From Clostridia bacterium (GTDB lineage Bacteria; Bacillota; Clostridia; Christensenellales; Borkfalkiaceae), in NCBI GenBank assembly GCA_017558825.1, contig JAFYTO010000014.1, positions 62,001 to 126,000 of the forward strand: a stretch of DNA of 64,000 nt, written 5' to 3'. Shown here one piece after another: positions 1 through 8,571 of the stretch (its first letter is position 1; the number at the start of each line of letters is the position of its first letter). Below the pieces are notes generated by a model. The model searched no databases. It was not told the DNA's origin and saw only the letters and a program-made list of their open reading frames with translations. The position numbers and the translations under genes were made by a program.

Positions 1-9
1 ATTTTATTA

Positions 10-15
10 TATAAT
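10..15 (+). promoter_or_regulatory. -10 box six bases upstream of nadE ATG
   Basis: A perfect TATAAT is followed by six bases and then ATG at 22, with no Shine-Dalgarno between. This suggests a leaderless transcript. The -35 region would lie outside the window. Confidence 0.45.
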
Positions 16-21
16 TTGAAT

Positions 22-2085
22 ATGGAAAAAATTATATTAGAAATTAAACAAAAAAAGAATTTACTTAAAATGACTAATAAAGAATTGGCAAGTAGAAGCG
101 GTGTTCCTCTTGGAACTATAAACAAAATTTTGTCAAGTGGCACTAAAACCGTAAAGCAACAAACTTTATTAAAAATTAACAATGCATTAAAATGTCAAAG
201 CGTTAGTGGTGTAAACTTAGGGTTTATTAAGGTTGGGGCATGTACAATAAACACGCGTGTAGCATGCGTTAGTGAAAATGCTTGCCAAGTTTTATCTAGT
301 ATAAACGAGGCTTGTGCAAGCGGAGTTAATTTACTTTGCTTTAACGGCTTAACGTTATCTGGCGCAACTTGTGGCGATTTGTTTTATCAACAAACGCTCT
401 TAAATTTGAGTGAAAGTTCTATTTTGGAAATTGCAAATGCTACTAAAGGCAAAAACATTATTGTTTTTTTAGGGCTTCCAGTTAAATTTGGCGGTTGTTT
501 ATACAATGTAGTTTGCGCTATTTGCGATGGTAAAATTTTAGGTTTTACTCCAATAAATAGTAAATTAAATAGTATAAATGGATTAAAGTTAAAGCAATTT
601 AATAGTTTTTTAGGCGTAAAAACGGTAATTTTTAATGGAGAAGAAATTCCTTTTGGAAACATTTTATACACGTTAAAAAGTATGCCGTCATTAAAAATAG
701 CGGTTGAAAACGGAACTTTTAATTATAATGAGGAAGCAACCGTTATAGTTAATTTGGCAACTGCAAATGAGCTTGTTGGCGGCTATGAAAATACGCAAAC
801 CTACGTAAAGGCAGTTACTAAGCAATTTAATGCTGGCTATATTTATGCAAATACTTCAATAACGGAATCTACTACCGATTTTGTTTTTGGTGGTGGTAAT
901 TTTATTTGTGAAAACGGTAAAATTATAAAAGAAAGCAAAAAATTTGAAAGTGGTTTATTGATTAGCGATTTAGACGTTGAATTTTTACAAACTGAAAAAG
1001 CTAAAAATTGTGATAATTCTTCACGTCAACCTGTTGAATACAAAAACGTTTTGTTTGATATTCAAAACCTTTCAACGAATATAAATAGGGAATTTTCAAA
1101 AACTCCTTTTATACCAACAAATCAAAGTGAACTAAATGACAGGGCGGAATTTATACTTTCTATGCAAGCGCATGCACTTGCAAAGCGCGTTAAGCACGTA
1201 AACGCTAGCAAGCTTGTAATTGGCGTGTCTGGCGGGCTTGACAGTACGCTAGCACTATTGGTATGCGTTAGGGCTTGTAAAATTTTAAATAAGCCTGCAA
1301 GTGACGTTTTAGCTTTAACTATGCCTTGTTTTGGAACTACAAGTAGAACTAAAAACAATGCAGAAGCGTTGTGTAACGCTTTAGAGGTAAACTTTAAAGA
1401 AATTGACATTAAAAACGCTGTTTTAGCGCATTTTAAAGATATAGAACAAAGCGAATTTGATTATAACGTTGCTTATGAAAACTCTCAAGCGCGTGAAAGA
1501 ACACAAGTTTTAATGGATTTAGCTAACAAGGTAAACGGCATTGTTGTAGGCACGGGCGACCTTTCAGAACTTGCACTCGGTTTTGCTACGTATAACGGCG
1601 ACCATATTAGCAATTATGCAGTAAACGCTTCAATACCTAAAACTTTGATTTTCTATTTGGTAAAGTACGAGGCTAATAGACTTAAAGGTAGTGTAAAAGA
1701 AACTTTATACGATATTGTTTCAACACCTGTTTCGCCAGAATTGTTGCCTCCAACTAACGATAATATCAAGCAAAAAACAGAAGATATTGTTGGACCGTAT
1801 ATTTTGCACGATTTCTTTATTTATTACGCTTTAAGGCGCAATTATACGCCTAAAAAGATATACGAAGTTGCAAAAATTGCGTTTAAAAACGATTTTGATA
1901 ATCAAACTCTTTTAAAATGGCTTAAAAATTTCTATAATAGATTTTTTAATAACCAGTTTAAACGTTCTTGTCTTCCAGACGGTGTAAAAGTTGGTAGCGT
2001 TGGCGTTTCTCCACGCGGTGATTTTGAAATGCCAAGCGATGCTATTAAAAGTGATTGGTTAAAAGAAATTGAAAATTTAACTTAA
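22..2085 (+). CDS. nadE: NAD+ synthetase with N-terminal HTH and degenerate glutaminase domain
   Basis: Makes NAD+ by ATP-dependent amidation of nicotinic acid adenine dinucleotide in the cytosol. Residues about 1-60 form an XRE-type HTH (ELASRSGVPLGTINKI). Residues about 65-325 follow the nitrilase-fold glutaminase domain of long NadE. From about 370 comes the synthetase domain, with P-loop SGGLDS (about 403-408), GTGDLSE and YNGDHISNYAVNASIPKTL. In the glutaminase domain the catalytic Glu, Lys and Cys positions align to Gly109, Ile178 and Gly231, so glutamine hydrolysis is not expected while the synthetase half looks intact. ATG at 22 was chosen; TTG at 16 is possible and the frame is open to the window edge. 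There is no Shine-Dalgarno; TATAAT lies at 10-15. The synthase call is firm; the regulatory role of the HTH is unknown. Confidence 0.93.
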   Translation: MEKIILEIKQKKNLLKMTNKELASRSGVPLGTINKILSSGTKTVKQQTLLKINNALKCQSVSGVNLGFIKVGACTINTRVACVSENACQVLSSINEACASGVNLLCFNGLTLSGATCGDLFYQQTLLNLSESSILEIANATKGKNIIVFLGLPVKFGGCLYNVVCAICDGKILGFTPINSKLNSINGLKLKQFNSFLGVKTVIFNGEEIPFGNILYTLKSMPSLKIAVENGTFNYNEEATVIVNLATANELVGGYENTQTYVKAVTKQFNAGYIYANTSITESTTDFVFGGGNFICENGKIIKESKKFESGLLISDLDVEFLQTEKAKNCDNSSRQPVEYKNVLFDIQNLSTNINREFSKTPFIPTNQSELNDRAEFILSMQAHALAKRVKHVNASKLVIGVSGGLDSTLALLVCVRACKILNKPASDVLALTMPCFGTTSRTKNNAEALCNALEVNFKEIDIKNAVLAHFKDIEQSEFDYNVAYENSQARERTQVLMDLANKVNGIVVGTGDLSELALGFATYNGDHISNYAVNASIPKTLIFYLVKYEANRLKGSVKETLYDIVSTPVSPELLPPTNDNIKQKTEDIVGPYILHDFFIYYALRRNYTPKKIYEVAKIAFKNDFDNQTLLKWLKNFYNRFFNNQFKRSCLPDGVKVGSVGVSPRGDFEMPSDAIKSDWLKEIENLT

Positions 2086-2094
2086 TGAAAAAAC

Positions 2095-2125
2095 GGCGTA
2101 AGGCTCAGCCTTACGCCATTATTAT
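2095..2125. terminator. Bidirectional terminator between nadE and aspA
   Basis: Perfect 10-bp stem (2095-2104 with 2108-2117) around a 3-base loop. It has A-run on the left and a T-rich right flank, so it can serve both convergent genes. Confidence 0.85.
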
Positions 2126-2130
2126 TTTAT

Positions 2131-3516
2131 TTATCTTTGTGGTTGAGTTAATTTGAAAGCGTCAAATACCTTATCAACTTCCTCTTGAGTTAAAATACCT
2201 TCATCAATAACAAGTTTTTTAATAGGAATATTTTCTTTCAATGCTTTTTTAGCAATAGCAGCGCTCTTTTTATAGCCTATAATAGGGCAAAGGGCGGTAA
2301 CAATACCAACGCTGTGGTCAAGTAATTCTTGGCAAACTTCACGGTTTGCAGTTATGCCGATAATACAGTTTTTAGTTAAAGTATCCATAGCGTTTTTAAG
2401 TGCTGTAAGTGATTCGAATAATTTATAGAAAATTACAGGTTCAAACGCATTAAGTTCAAATTGGCCAGCTTCGCACGCCATTGCAATAGTAGTGTCGTTA
2501 CCAATTACGGCAAAAGCAACTTGTGAAACAACTTCAGGTATAACAGGGTTAACTTTACCTGGCATAATTGAAGAGCCGTTTTGCATAGGAGGTAAATTGA
2601 TTTCCATTAAACCTGTGCGAGGACCGCTTGCTGCAAGCCTTAAGTCGTTACTCATTTTAGAAAGTGAAATTGCAAGAGTTTTTAAACCGCCTGAAACGTA
2701 TGCAAAAGCATCAACGTTTTGCGTAGCGTCAACTAAATCTTCAGCTTGAGCCATTTCATAACCCACGACTTTTGATAAATTCTTAGCAATAGTGTTAAGA
2801 TATATAGGGGCAGCGTTAATTGCAGTGCCAATAGCTGTTGCGCCCATATTTACAGTGTACATGTATTTAGTTGCGTTAACTATCATTGATTTGCTTCTCT
2901 TTAAAGCAGAAGAGTAAGCGTTAAATTCTTGACCAAGCCTTATTGGAACAGCGTCTTCAAGTTGAGTTCTGCCCATTTTAACAATATCGTCAAATTCAAC
3001 TGCTTTTTTATCAAGTTCGCCAATTAACACGTCTAAACTTTCAAGTAATGATTTTGTAAATTCAATAACCGTCATTTTACCTGCAGTAGGTATAACGTCA
3101 TTAGTTGATTGACCTTTATTAACGTGGTCGTTAGGGTGGCAAATGTATTCGCCCATTTTACCGCCTAAAATTTCAGTTGCGCGGTTAGCAACAACTTCGT
3201 TAACGTTCATGTTTAACGTTGTGCCAGCGCCACCTTGAATAGCATCAGTAATAAATGCATCGTCAAGCTTACCGTCTAAGCAGTCTTGACAAGCTTGCAT
3301 AATAGCATCGTAAATTTCTGTTGTAATTTCGCCAGCTTCTAAGTTAGACATTGCAGAAGCCATTTTAACTCTTACAACGTTTTTAACAAAAGAATCGTTA
3401 ACTTTTACGCCTGTAATTTGAAAGTTGTTGTGGCCTCTTAATGATTGAACGCCGTAGTAGGCGTTAATAGGTACGTTTAATTCGCCGATAGAATCGCTTT
3501 CTTTTCTATAATTCAT
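2131..3516 (-). CDS. aspA: Aspartate ammonia-lyase (aspartase)
   Basis: Converts L-aspartate to fumarate and ammonia. At 461 residues it matches the fumarase/aspartase superfamily. The SS-loop signature GSSIMPGKVNP is at about 314-324, GQSTNDVIPT at about 135-144 and GRTQLEDAVPI at about 182-192. Aspartase is preferred over fumarase because of the overall AspA-like N-terminus and the divergent Lrp/AsnC-type regulator. The start is an ATG with AAGGAGA upstream on the minus strand. The gene has its own promoter and ends at a strong hairpin. The ammonia it releases could feed the apparently ammonia-dependent NadE next door, but that link is inference. Confidence 0.92.
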   Translation of the reverse strand: MNYRKESDSIGELNVPINAYYGVQSLRGHNNFQITGVKVNDSFVKNVVRVKMASAMSNLEAGEITTEIYDAIMQACQDCLDGKLDDAFITDAIQGGAGTTLNMNVNEVVANRATEILGGKMGEYICHPNDHVNKGQSTNDVIPTAGKMTVIEFTKSLLESLDVLIGELDKKAVEFDDIVKMGRTQLEDAVPIRLGQEFNAYSSALKRSKSMIVNATKYMYTVNMGATAIGTAINAAPIYLNTIAKNLSKVVGYEMAQAEDLVDATQNVDAFAYVSGGLKTLAISLSKMSNDLRLAASGPRTGLMEINLPPMQNGSSIMPGKVNPVIPEVVSQVAFAVIGNDTTIAMACEAGQFELNAFEPVIFYKLFESLTALKNAMDTLTKNCIIGITANREVCQELLDHSVGIVTALCPIIGYKKSAAIAKKALKENIPIKKLVIDEGILTQEEVDKVFDAFKLTQPQR

Positions 3517-3537
3517 AATGGTTTTCTCCTTACTAAA

Positions 3538-3566
3538 ATTTTAAACTATTGAAGGTTTAAAGTCAA
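3538..3566 (-). promoter_or_regulatory. Promoter of aspA
   Basis: On the minus strand TTGACT (3566-3561), a 17-bp spacer and TAAAAT (3543-3538), followed by AAGGAGA and ATG. Confidence 0.7.
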
Positions 3567-3645
3567 TATCATTTAAAATTATTTCAATTTACTTATTTTT
3601 AGTAAATATTTAGATAAAATATTTAACATTTTTAAAACAATAGGC

Positions 3646-3674
3646 TTGATTTTTTTATAAAAATAAAATATAAT
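3646..3674 (+). promoter_or_regulatory. Promoter of the Lrp-family regulator gene
   Basis: TTGATT (3646-3651), a 17-bp spacer and TATAAT (3669-3674). The AT-rich stretch between the divergent promoters (about 3570-3640) is a plausible binding region for the regulator, but I could not define an operator. Confidence 0.7.
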
Positions 3675-3697
3675 TAATTTATAAAGGAAACAAAGTT

Positions 3698-4144
3698 ATG
3701 AAAGAGAACGTTTTAGACGAATTAGACAAAGCCATATTAATACTACTTGCATCTAATGCAAAAATGCCTGTTAAGAAAATTGCGGAAAAAGTTTTCGCTT
3801 CTGCTCCAACCGTTAATACTCGTATCATGGAACTTTCTAAGAAGGGTATAATTAAAGGTTATCGCGCGGAAATTGACACTTCACGCTTTGGCGATTCTAT
3901 TAAGTGCTACATTAACATTGAGGTAGATACTTCTTTAAGAGAGCCTATATATAAGTTTTTAAACAGTTCTAAAAACGTTATTTCTTGCGATAGGGTAACG
4001 GGTGAGTATTCATTTGTTGTTCAGGCTGTTTTTGAAAATATGCAAGAAATGGACGCGTTTGTTAACGAGGCTCAACGCTTTGGTAAAACAAAAACTCAAA
4101 TTGTATTCTCAACAATAATTAGCCCAAGAAACGTAATAGTTTAA
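3698..4144 (+). CDS. Lrp/AsnC family transcriptional regulator
   Basis: 148 residues with the usual two-part Lrp architecture. The N-terminal winged HTH covers about 5-55 (ELDKAILILLASNAKMPVKKIAEKV, then APTVNTRIMELSKKGIIKGY). The RAM-type ligand/oligomerisation domain covers about 65-145, including DRVTGEYSFVVQAVFENM. These regulators sense amino acids. The divergent placement against aspA, with back-to-back promoters about 70 bp apart, suggests it controls aspartase and itself. AAAGGA lies before the ATG. The specific ligand is not visible from sequence. Confidence 0.88.
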   Translation: MKENVLDELDKAILILLASNAKMPVKKIAEKVFASAPTVNTRIMELSKKGIIKGYRAEIDTSRFGDSIKCYINIEVDTSLREPIYKFLNSSKNVISCDRVTGEYSFVVQAVFENMQEMDAFVNEAQRFGKTKTQIVFSTIISPRNVIV

Positions 4145-4150
4145 TAAAAA

Positions 4151-4183
4151 AAATGCGAGTGTTTTTTGCACTCGCATTTCTTA
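4151..4183. terminator. Convergent terminator
   Basis: 11-bp stem (4151-4161 with 4169-4179) and 7-base loop, flanked by A-run and T-rich sequence. It lies between the lrp-type gene and the minus-strand membrane protein gene. Confidence 0.85.
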
Positions 4184-4204
4184 TTTTGCAAAATAAATTG
4201 CTAA

Positions 4205-4705
4205 TTAGAGTTGAATTAAGCCAGTAAAAATTAAAATTCCTGCTGCTACCATAGGAATAAGACCTTCAAGCATAATAACCCAATTTGACGGAGTTTCTAA
4301 TACGTCAAGTCCCTTTGCAATAAAGTAAGCAATAAATAATAAAGACCAAACTAAGAACATAATACCGTCAATTATAGCGCCAATTACAATAAAGTATACG
4401 CCAAAAGCAATGGCAATAAGCGCCACTAACAAACTAAACCAACCAAGGCTAGATTTTGAAATGTCCCAAATATCTACAGCTGAAACAAAAAGGTTGGTTA
4501 AACCAAGTAAAAGTGTGAACAAATATAAAAGTTGTACACTGCCTACGGCACTTGTTAAAATGCCAATTGTTGATAATACTGTTACAATAATGCCAGAAAG
4601 CACGTTTATAATTGTAGTTTCGTTATTATCACTTTCATCAATGAGCGGTAAAAAGCCGTTTAAAAAGAAGGCAATACCGCTTAAAATTAAACAAATTGCA
4701 ATCAT
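4205..4705 (-). CDS. Polytopic membrane protein of unknown function
   Basis: About 166 residues, almost entirely hydrophobic, with roughly five predicted transmembrane helices and a short acidic loop (DESDNNET) after the first. No family recognised. The start was moved to the ATG at 4705: AAGGAGA (4718-4712) sits six bases upstream of it, whereas the upstream ATG at 4735 has no ribosome site. It is transcribed in the same direction as the DUF1508 gene but separated from it by a terminator, so it probably has its own promoter. Function unknown. Confidence 0.65.
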   Translation of the reverse strand: MIAICLILSGIAFFLNGFLPLIDESDNNETTIINVLSGIIVTVLSTIGILTSAVGSVQLLYLFTLLLGLTNLFVSAVDIWDISKSSLGWFSLLVALIAIAFGVYFIVIGAIIDGIMFLVWSLLFIAYFIAKGLDVLETPSNWVIMLEGLIPMVAAGILIFTGLIQL

Positions 4706-4762
4706 AATAATTCTCCTTGCTATTATGTTTGCCAATTTTTACGGTTTTAATACAATAAATAA

Positions 4763-4799
4763 AAAAAACGCTTAATTAAATTTTAAAAAAGCGTTTTTT
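4763..4799 (-). terminator. Terminator of the DUF1508 gene
   Basis: 11-bp AT-rich-ended stem (4763-4773 with 4789-4799), followed on the minus strand by a T-rich tract. Confidence 0.7.
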
Positions 4800-4804
4800 G
4801 TTTT

Positions 4805-5602
4805 TTATTTAGTTTCGTAACTATCTTCAATTATAATGCTTGCATCTTTTGCAAAACGCTTAACAGATTCTATACCGTTTTCACATTTTGCCTTGCTAGA
4901 ATAATCTTCACTAATGCAAATTAATCTATTTGCGCCAGAGAATAATTTAAATCTAAAGTGGCTATATTTGTCAACACTTATTGCAAAGTGACCGTCATCT
5001 ATATTTTTCTTTATAGTTTGAATACCGTTTTTTACGCCTGCAAGGGAAGTGTAGTTCTCAGTTTTTAATAAAATTCCGCCGTTTGAAGCTATTAAAACTG
5101 CTCTGAATTTATCTTCTTCCTTAATAATTTTCCACTTGCCTAAATATTGGCGTTTAACTTCAACTGCTTGTGGTTTTTGTGTTTTTGCTTTTGAAGTTTC
5201 TTTTTTGACTTTTGACTGCGTTTCAGTGGCTACTTCCTTAGGCTTGTCCTTATTAGATTTTTCCTTTTCGGCACTTTTTGACTTTGTTGCTTGCTTAGTA
5301 GTTTTTTTAACTGATTTTTTCTTTTTTGCATCAGCCTTTTCATTAGTTTCACTAATATATTCTAAAAGTTTATCCGGGTCTGCAACGTTATTAGAAATAT
5401 TGTCAATTTCCTCAGGAGTAAGTGAAGTAACGGCATTTTGGTCGTTATTATCAAACCTTTTACTTTTGAGTTTGTTTGATTGAACTTTAATAAATATAAT
5501 AAGTGCTACTACAATAACTGCTAGTAAAACTATGCCAACGGCAACGTAGCTCATATAATTGTGATATACTAATTTTAAAAAATCAATGACCTTGTTAAGC
5601 AT
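4805..5602 (-). CDS. Membrane-anchored protein with two C-terminal DUF1508 repeats
   Basis: 265 residues. One transmembrane helix (about 18-39) is followed by a short acidic segment, a Lys/Ala/Thr-rich low-complexity linker (about 85-150) and two tandem YegP/DUF1508 modules (about 152-205 and 208-262). Each module has the pattern of a strand ending in NGG or GAN, then xLLKTENYTSLAGVKNGIQTI or a variant. The linker probably spans the wall or reaches into the cytoplasm, depending on topology. DUF1508 proteins are small, often dimeric and of unknown biochemical role. GGAG precedes the ATG. Domain assignment is fairly sure; function is not. Confidence 0.75.
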   Translation of the reverse strand: MLNKVIDFLKLVYHNYMSYVAVGIVLLAVIVVALIIFIKVQSNKLKSKRFDNNDQNAVTSLTPEEIDNISNNVADPDKLLEYISETNEKADAKKKKSVKKTTKQATKSKSAEKEKSNKDKPKEVATETQSKVKKETSKAKTQKPQAVEVKRQYLGKWKIIKEEDKFRAVLIASNGGILLKTENYTSLAGVKNGIQTIKKNIDDGHFAISVDKYSHFRFKLFSGANRLICISEDYSSKAKCENGIESVKRFAKDASIIIEDSYETK

Positions 5603-5630
5603 TGTTCACTCCATTTCAATTTATATTATT

Positions 5631-5659
5631 ATATTATAACTTTTTTTCTAAATAGTCAA
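5631..5659 (-). promoter_or_regulatory. Promoter of the DUF1508 gene
   Basis: On the minus strand TTGACT (5659-5654), a 17-bp spacer and TAATAT (5636-5631). An overlapping TATAAT (5638-5633) has a 15-bp spacer. Confidence 0.55.
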
Positions 5660-5722
5660 TACAAATATTGCATTTTTTTAAATAAAGTGTTAAAATATTT
5701 TTTGAATAGGGAGGCATTAAGA

Positions 5723-6946
5723 ATGAATAGGGCAAATTCAAGGCAGATTAAGGTTGCAATTATTGGTGCGGGCGCATCAGGATTGATTAGTGCAATTAAA
5801 CTTTCACAAAAATTTGGCGGTCAAAACGTATGCTTAATTGAGCGTCTTTCACGCGTTGGAAAAAAGGTATTGTCAACGGGTAACGGCCAGTGTAATTTGA
5901 CAAATTTAAATGTAAAAAGTTGCAATTATCACGGCAAAAACCCACAATTTGCTTATAATTTAGTTAATAAGTATAACCAAAATTCATTTATTAATTTTTT
6001 AAATGAAATAGGCATTTTAACTGAGTATGACGGCACAAAATTATATCCTTATTCACGCCAAGCTTCTTCAGTACTAGACGCGTTACGTTTTAAATTAGAA
6101 AATTTAAACACTTTATTGTATTTAGATAGCAAAGTTGTTCAAATTACTAAAGATAAAGTCTTTAAAATCGTGCTTGAAAACGGCGAATTTATAACTGCGG
6201 AAAACGTTGTGGTTGCTGTGGGTGGCAAAAGTGCAAGCCACCTTGGAACTGATGGTTCTTCATATAGTTTACTAACTAATTTTGGGCATAAATTAACCGA
6301 GCTTAATCCTAGCATAGTTCAGTTAAAAGTTGATAAAAATAAAATTAAAGGCTTAAAGGGCTTAAAACATAAAGCTCTTGTAAAAGCGGTGTATAAAAGC
6401 AGCGTTTTAACTTCGTTTAGCGGTGACGTTTTGTTTAGTGATGGTTATATATCTGGCAACGCTATCTTTTACGTTTCTAGCTACGTTACAGGTAAAAATA
6501 ACGCATTTGTTGAAATAGATTTTTTAAGCAACTTTGAAGAAGATTATTTAATAAACTTCTTAAAGCAAAAGTCTAAAAATTGCAGTTATTTGACAGCTGA
6601 ATATTTGTTTAACGGTATTGTTAACAATAAAATTGCGTCTTTTATTTTAAAGGGCGAATTAGGCGTAAATTTAAACGATAAAATTACTAAGTTAGATATT
6701 CCGCTTTGCGTTAAGGCGTTAAAAAATTACAAATTGAAAGTTGAGGGAACGGCTGGCTTTGATATGTCGCAAGTAACAAGTGGAGGCATTCTCACAAGCG
6801 ATTTTAATGAATTGACGTTAGAAAGTAAATTGTGTAGCGGATTGTATGCTACCGGCGAAGTTTTAGACGTTGACGGAGATTGTGGCGGATACAACTTGCA
6901 ATTTGCGTATTCATCTGCACATTGCGTTGCGGAGGCTATAAAATGA
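5723..6946 (+). CDS. FAD-dependent oxidoreductase of the HI0933/BaiN-like family
   Basis: 407-residue flavoprotein. The Rossmann dinucleotide motif GAGASG is near residue 17. The family hallmarks GKKVLSTGNGQCNLTN and the C-terminal GYNLQFAYSSAH FAD-binding motif are present. The family (COG2081) is widespread; most members have no established substrate, and bile-acid reductase BaiN is one relative. The ATG at 5723 was chosen because AGGGAGG sits eight bases upstream; an in-frame GTG at 5687 lacks a ribosome site. It overlaps the next flavoprotein gene by ATGA, so the two are translationally coupled. Confidence 0.85.
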   Translation: MNRANSRQIKVAIIGAGASGLISAIKLSQKFGGQNVCLIERLSRVGKKVLSTGNGQCNLTNLNVKSCNYHGKNPQFAYNLVNKYNQNSFINFLNEIGILTEYDGTKLYPYSRQASSVLDALRFKLENLNTLLYLDSKVVQITKDKVFKIVLENGEFITAENVVVAVGGKSASHLGTDGSSYSLLTNFGHKLTELNPSIVQLKVDKNKIKGLKGLKHKALVKAVYKSSVLTSFSGDVLFSDGYISGNAIFYVSSYVTGKNNAFVEIDFLSNFEEDYLINFLKQKSKNCSYLTAEYLFNGIVNNKIASFILKGELGVNLNDKITKLDIPLCVKALKNYKLKVEGTAGFDMSQVTSGGILTSDFNELTLESKLCSGLYATGEVLDVDGDCGGYNLQFAYSSAHCVAEAIK

Positions 6947-8478
6947 AAATAATTACAAACGTTAAAATGCCTATTGACGCATCTATTCAAGATTTAAAAA
7001 TAAAAGCCTCAAAAATGGCTAATATAAAAATTGATAGCGTCAAACATTTTAAAATAAAGAAAAAGTCGTTAGACGCGCGTGATAAAAGCCAACTTAAATA
7101 CGTTTATACCGTTGAAATTTCTCATAAAACTGAAAATAATAGTCAATTTGAGTATAAAAAGTGTAAAAAACAAGCAAACGTGTTAGTTGTTGGCGCTGGC
7201 CCAGCAGGTTTATTTTGCGCTTTAGACCTATTAAGGTATGGACATAAAGTAACGTTAATTGAGCGTGGTAAAAGCGTTGAAAATAGAAATAAAAGTATAT
7301 CTTCATTTATATCAACTCGCGTTTTAGATGAAGAAAGTAATATTCAATTTGGCGAAGGTGGTGCCGGCTGTTTTTCTGACGGAAAGCTTAACACCGGCGT
7401 TAATAATGAATACGTTAGCAGGGTAATAAGTGATTTTGTTGAGTTTGGTGCGCCAAGTGAAATAGAATATTTAGCGAAACCACACATTGGAAGCGATAAT
7501 TTACCTACAGTTATAAAAAATATGCGCAACCGCATATTAGAAATGGGCGGAAAAGTTTTGTTTGAAACTAAATTTACCGATTTTTCTGTTGAAAACGGCT
7601 GTATAAAAACCGTTACGTTTGGTAATTTTAAAGAAAGTTTTGACGAGGTGGTTTTAGCGGTAGGGCACAGTGCGCAAGACGTGTACAAATTACTTAATCA
7701 AAAAGGCGTATTTTTAGAAAGTAAGGAATTTGCAGTAGGTTTAAGAATTGAGCATTTAGCAAAAGATATTAACGAAAGCCAATACAGCAAAGATTTTAAA
7801 AAGTATAAAAATTTACCAACGGCAGATTATAAACTTGTTACTAGTTTAAACGGCAGAGGTGCTTTTACTTTTTGTATGTGCCCAGGTGGTTACGTAATGC
7901 CATCATCTTCAAATAAAAATACGGTAGTTGTTAATGGTATGAGTAACTTTAAGCGCAATGCTGAAAACTCTAATAGTGCAATTGTTGTTCAGGTTAAAAA
8001 AAGTGATTTTGGCGAAGGTGTATTTGACGGGCTAAATTATATAAATAATTTAGAACAAAAGGCATTTATTCTTGGTGGTGGCGATTACAGCGCGCCAAGT
8101 ATGCTTGTTGGAGATTATTTAAAGGGCGAACTTTCTACTAACTTAGGCAAGGTTAAACCTACTTATCCTTTGGGGGTTAAAAATGCAAACTTATCTAATT
8201 TATTCTCTAAAGAAATTGATGAAACGCTAAAGTTTGCAATTAGCGATATGGCTAAAAAAATTAAATGTTTTGATAATTACGATGCAGTATTAACAGGCGT
8301 AGAAAGCAGAACCTCTTCACCTATTCGCGTTACCAGAACTGAAAATGGTAATAGCGTTACTTTATCAAATTTATATCCGTGTGGCGAAGGTTGTGGCTAT
8401 GCGGGAGGCATAACTAGTGCAGGTGCAGACGGTAAAAAAATAGCAAAATTTATAAATTTAAAATACGGCGAAGAATAA
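6943..8478 (+). CDS. FAD-dependent dehydrogenase-like protein (COG2509 type)
   Basis: 511 residues. An N-terminal basic region (about 1-80) of the kind seen in COG2509 proteins precedes a Rossmann motif (GAGPAG, about 89). Then come GEGGAGCFSDGKLNT and the C-terminal flavin motif PCGEGCGYAGGITSAGADG. The start ATG overlaps the stop of the preceding flavoprotein gene by four bases, with GGAGG just upstream. The pairing of these two flavoprotein families suggests a shared role, but no substrate is known. Confidence 0.82.
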   Translation: MKIITNVKMPIDASIQDLKIKASKMANIKIDSVKHFKIKKKSLDARDKSQLKYVYTVEISHKTENNSQFEYKKCKKQANVLVVGAGPAGLFCALDLLRYGHKVTLIERGKSVENRNKSISSFISTRVLDEESNIQFGEGGAGCFSDGKLNTGVNNEYVSRVISDFVEFGAPSEIEYLAKPHIGSDNLPTVIKNMRNRILEMGGKVLFETKFTDFSVENGCIKTVTFGNFKESFDEVVLAVGHSAQDVYKLLNQKGVFLESKEFAVGLRIEHLAKDINESQYSKDFKKYKNLPTADYKLVTSLNGRGAFTFCMCPGGYVMPSSSNKNTVVVNGMSNFKRNAENSNSAIVVQVKKSDFGEGVFDGLNYINNLEQKAFILGGGDYSAPSMLVGDYLKGELSTNLGKVKPTYPLGVKNANLSNLFSKEIDETLKFAISDMAKKIKCFDNYDAVLTGVESRTSSPIRVTRTENGNSVTLSNLYPCGEGCGYAGGITSAGADGKKIAKFINLKYGEE

Positions 8479-8495
8479 AAATTCGCCGTTTTTTT
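8465..8495 (+). terminator. Terminator overlapping the flavoprotein stop codon
   Basis: 8-bp stem (8465-8472 with 8482-8489) followed by a T run. The left arm lies inside the last codons of the gene. Confidence 0.75.
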
Positions 8496-8536
8496 ATTTT
8501 GCGACAATATTTTATTAAATTTTAATAAAATAGCAC

Positions 8537-8565
8537 TTTACATTTTAAACAAAATGTAGTAAAAT
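8537..8565 (+). promoter_or_regulatory. Promoter of the DUF1934-UlaG-rho operon, apparently leaderless
   Basis: TTTACA (8537-8542), a 17-bp spacer and TAAAAT (8560-8565). Six bases later comes the ATG at 8572, with no Shine-Dalgarno. Transcription would start at or next to the A of the start codon. Confidence 0.65.
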
Positions 8566-8571
8566 TATTGT

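Noticed and set aside
4735..4735. Longer start for the minus-strand membrane protein
   Set aside because: AAGGAGA is placed correctly only for the ATG at 4705.
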